IMG/VR virus record: IMGVR_UViG_3300012199_000181
Span: 1-20,140 of that record
Direction: 5' to 3' (one strand)
DNA from: a virus
DNA length: 20,140 nt
Of the stretch, positions 15,401-20,140 are shown piece by piece (the first letter of the stretch is position 1; the number at the start of each line of letters is the position of its first letter). Position numbers and translations under genes: made by a program. The notes beneath the pieces were generated by a model. That model was not told the DNA's origin and did not search any database. It worked only from the letters and a program-made list of their open reading frames with translations.

Positions 15401-17758
15401 AAGCAGCTGACGGCTGCCAGTCAAGCGCATAATCTCACGGACATTGATGCCGCGAGCGGAAACGCCTGTGCCAGTAGCGATAGCATTACGGTTCAGCACG
15501 AACGTTTTAGCGGTGGTGTCTATAGATAAAATCTTTGTGTCATCGGCAAAATAGGTGATTGCATTGTCCCATATCCAGTCCTCAGCAGCAGGTGTAGCCC
15601 CGGATGAAGACGTGTAACTACCGTTTGGCGAGCCGCTTGTGACCGAGACGCCGCTCATTGTCCACCTACCGCTACCCACTGTTTTGTCTTGAAGCTCAAA
15701 CCGTAGCGGGTTCGGGCTGACATTCTTATACCACTGGCGGAAGCCTAGCCCGTTATCGCGGGAATATTCATCGTTATACAGGTCGAGTGTTCGTGATACG
15801 CTGCCAGGCGCGCCAGAGCGCGTTGTGAGTGAAAGTGTAGCCTCTGAGTCATCTGTAGCCGAAGAACTGGCCACCGGCGAAATGAGGTCGATAATTGACC
15901 AGGCATTGCCGTCGCCGGTCGTATCGCCGGTGCGTCTGACTTCAAGCAAGTCCGAATCATCTTGATCTATCGTGTAGGTTGAAGTGCCGGTGCCATTAGA
16001 GTGCGAAGTAGTAAATCCGGCATGGCCGCTAACAGTGCCGCTGGGATCTGACAGTGTTAAGTTTGCGTTGTCATCTAGTGATGCGTTGCTATTTTGTGCA
16101 AGTTTGCCTGTCGTGCCGTTAAAGCGAACAACCGCGTTATCAGTGGCCGATGCTGGGCCGATTATTGCACCAGCACTGCTATGTGTATCCACATAATTTT
16201 TAGTGGCTGCATCTTGTACGCTAGTGGGATCAGTAACATTCGTGAGCTTATGATTAATGGCTGTGTCGCCAGCTAAATGTAGCCCAGTTACTTGAGGGGC
16301 ACTCGCAGTACCGCCGTTAATATCGCCGCCAAGCTGTACCCGCGCCGCTAAGTCTGAAGTAAGGTTCGTAACTTGCGACTCAGTGATATTTGGCACATCC
16401 CCCGCTTGTATTGATGATAGCGTGGTGTGTGTACCATCCGAACGCAGATATTTGCCAGAGGATTGTGCGCCGGCTAGTGCATCCATCGATGCTTGCTGCG
16501 TCGCTTGACCAGTGCCACCGTTGGCCACACTGACTGGCGTATTGAGTGAAATAGTATTACCAGATTTGCTAAGACCCGTGCCGGCTAAGGTGGCACCGGC
16601 AGAGCTGAACTGTGTCCAGGTTTGGCTCGTGGTATCGACAGTAATTGGTGTCGCACCAACCAGTACCCAGCCTGAACTACCATAGGTTGTACCACCATCG
16701 ACAAAGGTGAAAGCCCCGAGTTGGCTTGAACCGCTCGCAAAATCAGTTGGTCGAGTCCAGCTGCTTGATTGCACCACCCAAATCCCGTTTTGACTAGCGG
16801 TTGTTTGGCCGGTTAGGAGTACTCGGTTGCCAACCGTTAGCGATACGCCGTCGATAGTCTGCGTGCCGCTCAATGTCACATTGCTCGTACTAAGTGCTGC
16901 CACGCTATTTTTAACAGATAAGCCCTGGGCTATCGCATCAACATAGGCTTTATTGGCTGCATCAGATGAGCCGCTTGGAGCAGGTACTGACGGCGAGGAT
17001 GAGAAGGTTTTAACACCAGCAACGTTTTCATTGCCGGTGGTATGCACCACCGCAGAGTCATTGGCTTTAGCGGCTAAGTCAGTGGTCAGGTTCGCGACAT
17101 CGGATTCGGTGATCGCCAATACTGTTTTGACCTGACTTGCTGTCAGATCGGCCGCATTTGCCGGAGACGCGGTATTATTGCCTTTGATTGTATTGGCTGG
17201 CAGCTGCGCTTGCTTAGCGTTGGTAACGGCGTTATTAGCTATCGCAGGGCTGGCTGCCGTGCCAGCAAGATCGCCGGCGAGCTCGATTACTCCGTAGCTG
17301 CTCGTAGAAGCGGCAGGCAGGTTGGCAACTGGCACCGCTGCACTGCTATTGAGCGGGGCATAGCCGTTGGCCGCGCCTTTATTTGCCGTGTACTCATAAG
17401 GATACGAGCCGCCGCCAGTCTCAAGGTTATTGACTGCCGTTTGCAGATCGGTCGTATTTTGCGCGACATCGAGCAACGCGACCGTTACTTGTCCGGTGTG
17501 TATTTTAGTAGTCGCTGAGATGGTAAATACATCACCAGAGCGGGCGCTGACCAGCACCTTCTCCATATTCGGATCGAGCGCCGGGTTGGAAGGGAACGAG
17601 AGGCCATTCCAGAGTGTGACAATAAACCCGTTGCCTGGTTGTGGAAACTTTGCGCCATCGCCTGAGTGGAGCGTGATGGAGGTGACGCCGGTGGTACTCA
17701 GGTTGGTAAGCGTCGTACTGATCGCGTTGTCGGCTGTTTGTTTGAAGGCTGTCGCCAC
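12455..17758 (-). CDS. Large tailspike/tail fibre with pectate-lyase-like beta-helix
   Basis: This 1767-residue protein is the largest gene here, starting at a GTG with AGGGG 6 bases upstream. Residues 1-120 look like the virion-attachment end. Residues 188-260 have the phage fibre repeat NTIKGNNTASPANAADLTA. Residues 263-406 and 1277-1447 are two copies of one module (SDAANKAYVDAIAQGLS ... GLSKSGNT). Residues about 820-1140 form a right-handed beta-helix of the pectate lyase 3 type, starting YNVKAYGAKGDGTTDDTTAV and including LDFPPGTFNI. HASRHSAGGPDAL follows near 1154, a motif common in fibres. The C-terminal 300 residues are Ser/Thr-rich repeats ending in a compact cap (FMFNSATSLWRCIAVA). 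Beta-helices of this kind often cleave or bind host polysaccharide. I could not identify catalytic residues, so enzymatic activity is unproven. Confidence 0.87.
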   Translation of the reverse strand: MATAFKQTADNAISTTLTNLSTTGVTSITLHSGDGAKFPQPGNGFIVTLWNGLSFPSNPALDPNMEKVLVSARSGDVFTISATTKIHTGQVTVALLDVAQNTTDLQTAVNNLETGGGSYPYEYTANKGAANGYAPLNSSAAVPVANLPAASTSSYGVIELAGDLAGTAASPAIANNAVTNAKQAQLPANTIKGNNTASPANAADLTASQVKTVLAITESDVANLTTDLAAKANDSAVVHTTGNENVAGVKTFSSSPSVPAPSGSSDAANKAYVDAIAQGLSVKNSVAALSTSNVTLSGTQTIDGVSLTVGNRVLLTGQTTASQNGIWVVQSSSWTRPTDFASGSSQLGAFTFVDGGTTYGSSGWVLVGATPITVDTTSQTWTQFSSAGATLAGTGLSKSGNTISLNTPVSVANGGTGQATQQASMDALAGAQSSGKYLRSDGTHTTLSSIQAGDVPNITESQVTNLTSDLAARVQLGGDINGGTASAPQVTGLHLAGDTAINHKLTNVTDPTSVQDAATKNYVDTHSSAGAIIGPASATDNAVVRFNGTTGKLAQNSNASLDDNANLTLSDPSGTVSGHAGFTTSHSNGTGTSTYTIDQDDSDLLEVRRTGDTTGDGNAWSIIDLISPVASSSATDDSEATLSLTTRSGAPGSVSRTLDLYNDEYSRDNGLGFRQWYKNVSPNPLRFELQDKTVGSGRWTMSGVSVTSGSPNGSYTSSSGATPAAEDWIWDNAITYFADDTKILSIDTTAKTFVLNRNAIATGTGVSARGINVREIMRLTGSRQLLVRKFIASSSSNVAEFGGAVQVDGTLQAPLQDKGGQVYNVKAYGAKGDGTTDDTTAVQSAISAMPSTAAVLDFPPGTFNIDSAALTSIPNGSVVQGAGRGATILRSTTGTNDLFHFEDGKKFITFRDMEIRVWSGGGHVFAPQGVLQQCYFLNLYIAQLNPGKSIWKQLDFGYYYNSWRECYLYHGGATTVPAFDFTSATGAVHNANSWTRLTLETESTHATYFFDFATSASADFLYTNYFTDITAEVTNGGVARVRSGVMFVFRNIDIFDLTTTVNSLFYVGAGAGNITSRAITFENITRAGGTLGTNLYDIELQSGKATSIKFINCNKTVLSGYAVQLNNNTNISIFGCPGVTFSNIDSTVAQLEAHASRHSAGGPDALTGYVDTSTTQSSIAGTKTFTAAALNVNSGTNSFFNASRAGTSNSAGLQLANAGTVQWTVGLRNDTTENFVFRDNVNGRSPLTILQSSGLVQAGQGFDSNSNTIVNVATPVNSTDAANKSYVDNVAQGLSPKPSVQAATTGSETFTISSGSVTQISGTTVDGVSPSVNDRILVKDAPAATGAGSANSTQPGNGIYVVTSNTTNLSLSRATDMDDSNDPPAGAYTFVEAGTANASAGYVVTTPSSNAAFTYGTNNIAWAQFTGAGEITAGSGLSKSGNTLSVATGGVTNAMLAGSIAASKLVGTDIATVGTVTAGTWNANKVGLAYGGTNADLSGTGGTSQVLKQTSSGAAITVGQLAASDLSNGVQGSGAVVLASSPTLTTPTIGAATATSINKVAITSPSSSATLTIADGKTLTTNNNITLAGTDGKTLTLTNSLTVSGNDGTVSFGAASKTLSVNKSLTLDGTDSTTMTFPSTSATIARTDAAQTFTGTQTYALQVQTPQTISVSGNAGTADISHGIQNFTNSSAAAMTITLTTASAADAQTKIIRIYDASAVAQSITWVNTENSNVTAPTISNGSTTLPLTVGFMFNSATSLWRCIAVA
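13418..13930 (-). repeat. Second copy of tailspike module
   Basis: This encodes residues about 1277-1447 of the tailspike. It starts with STDAANKSYVDNVAQGLS and ends with SGLSKSGNTLSVA. It is the diverged partner of the module at 16541-16972. This copy is longer because of an inserted Gly/Ser/Ala-rich stretch around the NGIYVV segment. Confidence 0.6.
14333..15301 (-). other. Beta-helix domain of the tailspike
   Basis: This encodes residues about 820-1142. The beginning, KAYGAKGDGTTDDTTAVQSA, is the classic start of pectate-lyase-3 phage depolymerase domains. FPPGTFNIDSAALTSIPNG and VVQGAGRGATIL follow, then many short strands with Asn, Thr and aromatic residues typical of helix rungs. Confidence 0.75.
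16541..16972 (-). repeat. First copy of tailspike module
   Basis: This encodes residues about 263-406 of the tailspike. It starts with SSDAANKAYVDAIAQGLS, contains TIDGVSLTVGNRVLL and NGIWVV, and ends with GLSKSGNTISL. The same ordered motifs recur at 13418-13930, so the two copies flank the beta-helix. Confidence 0.6.
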
Positions 17759-17827
17759 TTTATCCCCTATCTACCAACACATCGGCAGCTCGTCGGAAGT
17801 GTCTTCTGTTTACTAAGTTTTGGTCCT

Positions 17828-18181
17828 TTATACCTGTTTCACGATCAACGTTACGTTCGTTGTTGAGTCGTGGGTATCCTGGTTAGCGCTGAAAGTGACT
17901 TGCACGGTATATGCGCCGGATAGCATGACAGGTGAAGTCAGCTTATCGGCCGTCTTAGTATTGGCGGCCAATGAGCTTTTGCTGTACACGGTAACACCGT
18001 CGGCATCAATTAGGCTAACAGTAGCTGTAGCGCTGTTGTCAACGGTAGCTGGCGTTAGACTGTTCACCTGCCATAGCTCGCCGTTGAACTTCTGGCTGGT
18101 ATTGCTGACGGTCGTAACGCTCCCCCCATGCGTGAGCGATAGGGTTTGCGCGTATCGTTTGATGCCATAGCGACTTATCAT
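17828..18181 (-). CDS. Small beta-rich virion protein
   Basis: This 117-residue protein starts at an ATG with AAGGA 8 bases upstream. It has a beta-sandwich-like pattern: RYAQTLSLTHGGSVTTV, WQVNSLTPATVDNSATATVSL, VTVYSKSSL and GAYTVQVTFSANQDT. It resembles small Ig-like or carbohydrate-binding-like phage surface proteins, but I cannot assign a named family. No membrane segment or signal peptide is seen. It lies between the Pro/Ala-rich protein and the tailspike, 69 bases before the latter. A role on the capsid surface or in spike attachment is a guess from position. Confidence 0.62.
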   Translation of the reverse strand: MISRYGIKRYAQTLSLTHGGSVTTVSNTSQKFNGELWQVNSLTPATVDNSATATVSLIDADGVTVYSKSSLAANTKTADKLTSPVMLSGAYTVQVTFSANQDTHDSTTNVTLIVKQV

Positions 18182-18191
18182 GGTTCAGTCC

Positions 18192-18569
18192 TTACGATAT
18201 TTGGGCAGCAGTTGCCGCTACTTCCTCTGGGCTTGGCTGGCCTTTAACTGGTACTGAGGCGGCAGCGACTTCCTCTGGTGATGGAACGTTAAACTGGCTT
18301 GGAGCTGGCGCTGGGGCAGGAGCTGGCTCGCTCTGTTGCTGTGGCTGCGGCGACGGTAGGTCGCGTATTGGCCAGCCATCACCGCCGGGAATGTCTTGGT
18401 TCGATGGCGGTACGGCGGCAGCTTGTTCGCCCTGGCGCTCCTCTTTGGCTACAACTACTCCCGCTTCCAACAGGAGCTTGGCGGCGTTTTCGTCGAGGTC
18501 TTGGACGATCTGCCCGGCCACGTAGGTCACGTCGTTATGCCTGATGTTCGATAGTGCTTCGTATATCAT
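18192..18569 (-). CDS. Small head-region protein with Pro/Ala-rich tail and internal repeat
   Basis: This 125-residue protein has AGGAG 6 bases before its ATG. Residues 1-45 form a small domain (NIRHNDVTYVAGQIVQDLDENAAKLL). The pattern of a basic strand, a GQxV turn and a helix with LLEAG is known from small phage and transposable-phage proteins. Residues about 46-95 are Pro/Gln/Ala-rich and surely disordered. The segment PSPEEVAA occurs twice (residues 96-103 and 112-119). It may be a linker or accessory of the capsid, encoded next to the decoration protein, but no function is known to me. Confidence 0.68.
   Translation of the reverse strand: MIYEALSNIRHNDVTYVAGQIVQDLDENAAKLLLEAGVVVAKEERQGEQAAAVPPSNQDIPGGDGWPIRDLPSPQPQQQSEPAPAPAPAPSQFNVPSPEEVAAASVPVKGQPSPEEVAATAAQIS
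18213..18284 (-). repeat. Direct repeat encoding PSPEEVAA twice
   Basis: This covers residues 96-103 and 112-119 of the Pro/Ala-rich protein. The unit PSPEEVAA is repeated with a 16-residue period. The underlying bases share the run acttcctctgg in both copies, consistent with a small tandem duplication. Confidence 0.55.
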
Positions 18570-18578
18570 CGGTTACTC

Positions 18579-19193
18579 CTAGCTCGTCACCCGCTTAGAG
18601 GTCGTTAGTTCCTTAGTAATGTAGGCCATGACGATTGGCTTTGAACCGTTAGGAGCGGTGTTGGTCGATGCCGTGTTGCTCTCAATAGCGCTCGTCGATG
18701 TGGCGACAGTCGGCCTAGTGGCTTCCCATGTGCCGTTAACCTCAGTGCCAAGCACCAAATCTGCCGGTAACATACGCTCAAGTCCAAGCTTTACGCCGAT
18801 GCCGACGCTAATTGTGTCATTGGCGTCATTGGTGTAAGCCGGTAGTACGATGCTAGTAACAGTCTTGAAGGCTTTATTGCCGACAACCGTGGCTGTACCG
18901 TTTGAGGTAATGTTCTCAGTGATCGTCGCGCCCCGGATGTTCGTACCGTTGATGGTCACAACACCGTTCTGGCCGGCGAAGCCGCCAGTGATGGTAATGT
19001 TGCGCGGAAAATCGGGGTTGGTGAGGTTGGCGGTTATCGTTTGGGCGGCAACAGCCAAGTTGGTTGCCGCTAGTACAGCAGTGGCGCTGGCGGCTGCCGG
19101 ATTAGTCCAAGTCTGGACATACACAGCACCGTACTTGGACTGAAGCTCGTTGACGATCCTACGCTCGTTAGAAGTCTTGATGATCTGCATCAT
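18579..19193 (-). CDS. Probable head decoration / capsid accessory protein
   Basis: This 204-residue protein is encoded directly after the major capsid gene. AAAGGAG overlaps the capsid stop codon. Two ATGs occur in a row (19193 and 19190), and the second has the better spacing. The protein is rich in Ala, Thr and Val with many beta strands (ATAVLAATNLAVAAQTITANL, NITITGGFAGQNGVVTINGT, KTVTSIVLPAY). This is common in phage decoration or capsid-stabilising proteins. The C-terminal part (about 165-204) is Ser/Thr/Asn-rich and likely flexible. Position and composition give the call; a known family was not recognised. Confidence 0.6.
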   Translation of the reverse strand: MMQIIKTSNERRIVNELQSKYGAVYVQTWTNPAAASATAVLAATNLAVAAQTITANLTNPDFPRNITITGGFAGQNGVVTINGTNIRGATITENITSNGTATVVGNKAFKTVTSIVLPAYTNDANDTISVGIGVKLGLERMLPADLVLGTEVNGTWEATRPTVATSTSAIESNTASTNTAPNGSKPIVMAYITKELTTSKRVTS

Positions 19194-19201
19194 GAACTCC
19201 T

Positions 19202-20140
19202 TTAAGCTACAGCATTTTTTATGAGATAGAACGCCTCCGGGCCGACAACTTCAGCGTGGTAGTAATCGTTGTTGCGAATCCACTTCGTCTTGCGCTTCTG
19301 CTCGAACCAGCTATCTACGTAGCGGCCCTGCTCAAGCGTGAAGTGGTAGGCACCGTTCACTGTGCGTAGTCCTGGGGTTGGGGTAATGTAGGCGAGCCAC
19401 ACATGGTTGCCCCAAACGAAGTTCATGGAAGCGGTCAAGTTCTCGGCGGCACTGTCGTACACCGCGCTAGAAACGAGAATCTTGTTGATGCCGAACTGAC
19501 CGAACAACTGTTGCATCAGTTCCAGTGTGAGGCTGGCAACGTTGGAGTACTTGACGCGCTCAATGAGGTCGGGGTGCTGTTGCAGAATTGAGAACGTGTA
19601 GTAGCTCATGAACAGCGTGTTGGCAGGCTTCAGGCCATTCTTGCGCTGTTGCTGGGCACCAGTCTTCAAATCCTCAAAGGGTGTGGAGTTAGCGTAGTCG
19701 CTCCACTGGTTTGTGCCGGAAAGGGTCGTGTTGATGGTCAACTTAGCAGTATCGGCCAGAGTAGTAGCAACGGCTGTCTCCTTGGTCAGCGCCATCATTT
19801 CGCTCAAGTTGTTCACGATGTCGATTTCAAGATCAAGCGGAGCTTCGGTCATTACATCCTGGTCGAAGTCGATACCGTCCATCAACTCGTGACCGCGCAG
19901 TGGGCCGAACGCCTTGGAAGTCATACTGAACTGTGCCTGCTTGGTTTCACCGAAGCGGGTACGGGTGTCATCAACCACTTGCTTCAGGGCTTCCTTGCCG
20001 TATGTATAGATATTGAATTGTTTCTTAGGCACCATGACTGCTGGTGCCACCTGCTCGGCAATGAACTGAGCGGGGTCGTTGTAATATGCCTGGCTAACAT
20101 TAGTTAGAGGAATATCTTTGGTGAAAAATTGACCTTGCAT
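19202..20140 (-). CDS. Major capsid protein
   Basis: This 312-residue protein starts at the ATG in the last bases of the window, so its upstream signals cannot be judged and an earlier start is not excluded. The N terminus (FTKDIPLTNVSQAYYNDPAQ) and the following VAPAVMVPKKQFNIYTYGKEAL are typical of HK97-fold capsid proteins of the roughly 300-residue type. Later segments include LRGHELMDGIDFDQDVMTEA, ANTLFMSYYTFSILQQHPDL and ASMNFVWGNHVWLAYITP, which match a common capsid pattern. The C terminus ends EAFYLIKNAVA. It would form the icosahedral shell. No delta domain is evident, so any scaffolding or protease would be encoded beyond 20140. Confidence 0.88.
   Translation of the reverse strand: MQGQFFTKDIPLTNVSQAYYNDPAQFIAEQVAPAVMVPKKQFNIYTYGKEALKQVVDDTRTRFGETKQAQFSMTSKAFGPLRGHELMDGIDFDQDVMTEAPLDLEIDIVNNLSEMMALTKETAVATTLADTAKLTINTTLSGTNQWSDYANSTPFEDLKTGAQQQRKNGLKPANTLFMSYYTFSILQQHPDLIERVKYSNVASLTLELMQQLFGQFGINKILVSSAVYDSAAENLTASMNFVWGNHVWLAYITPTPGLRTVNGAYHFTLEQGRYVDSWFEQKRKTKWIRNNDYYHAEVVGPEAFYLIKNAVA

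Noticed and set aside
12455-17758. CRISPR array or DNA tandem repeats in the long spike gene
   Set aside because: Recurring phrases are protein-level fibre repeats with diverged DNA and irregular spacing; there are no regular repeat-spacer units.
19649-20107. Long plus-strand frame opposite the capsid gene
   Set aside because: It is an antisense shadow of a strongly supported coding sequence and its translation has no protein-like pattern. The same applies to plus-strand frames at 22-525, 4704-5162, 7915-8313, 9992-10438, 10451-10903 and 12858-13292.
1-20140. Recoded genetic code (TGA or TAG read as an amino acid)
   Set aside because: TAA, TAG and TGA all end well-packed genes with the next start close by, for example TGA at 4497-4499, 10082-10084 and 1833-1835, TAG at 9090-9092 and TAA at 19202-19204.
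1-20140. tRNA, rRNA, integrase, transposase or attachment sites
   Set aside because: None was recognised on either strand by reading the sequence; prophage ends, if any, must lie outside.

Overview
The window is the structural (late) region of a tailed bacteriophage or prophage with a long, non-contractile, siphovirus-type tail. It was read from sequence alone, with no database searches. Almost all coding capacity lies on the minus strand as one tightly packed operon running from position 20140 down to 1833. Genes are joined by Shine-Dalgarno sites or by stop/start overlaps. All three standard stop codons are used, including TGA, so there is no sign of a recoded genetic code. Base composition looks close to half GC. 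I cannot name the host with confidence. The sigma factor at 522-1361 gives a vague impression of Chloroflexota-type (Ktedonobacteria-like) sequences, but that is only an impression.

In order of transcription (right to left), the head end holds a major capsid protein (19202-20140), a probable head decoration protein (18579-19193), a short protein with a Pro/Ala-rich tail (18192-18569) and a small beta-rich virion protein (17828-18181). Next comes an adhesion block in an unexpected place. It has a 1767-residue tailspike or fibre with a pectate-lyase-like beta-helix (12455-17758), a LamG-like minor tail protein (11260-12453) and a 45-residue Tyr/Asn-rich peptide (11114-11251). Only after it do the joining genes follow: head-tail adaptor (10082-11098), tail completion protein (9622-10080), tail terminator (9090-9620) and a small Pro-rich protein (8769-9029).

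The tail module then follows the classical order: major tail protein (7585-8766), tail assembly chaperone with a programmed -1 frameshift (7186-7575 in frame, extended to 7001), tape measure (5282-6994), distal tail protein Dit (4497-5282), tail hub (2354-4495) and a small tail fibre-like protein (1833-2333). The capsid shell, connector ring, tail tube, chaperone, tape measure and baseplate tip are therefore all present. Portal, protease/scaffold and terminase genes must lie beyond 20140.

The left 1.8 kb differs in character. A small acidic protein of unknown function (1480-1767) is on the plus strand, converging on the end of the tail operon. Divergent to it is an ECF-type sigma factor with an unusual C-terminal extension (522-1361), followed on the same strand by a 125-residue beta-rich protein (1-378). 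The divergent intergenic region carries a 7-bp inverted repeat that brackets a candidate -10 box. No lysis genes, integrase, tRNA, CRISPR or insertion sequence is visible. No gene-free stretch exceeds 300 bases; the longest gaps are 379-521 and 1362-1479.

The best-supported non-obvious element is the -1 frameshift site at 7192-7198, which joins two out-of-frame ORFs into a 191-residue chaperone. The gene order, with adhesins between the capsid and connector genes, and the several mosaic proteins are the other points of interest. I did not find a clearly new defence or regulatory system. The sigma factor plus divergent small gene is the closest candidate.
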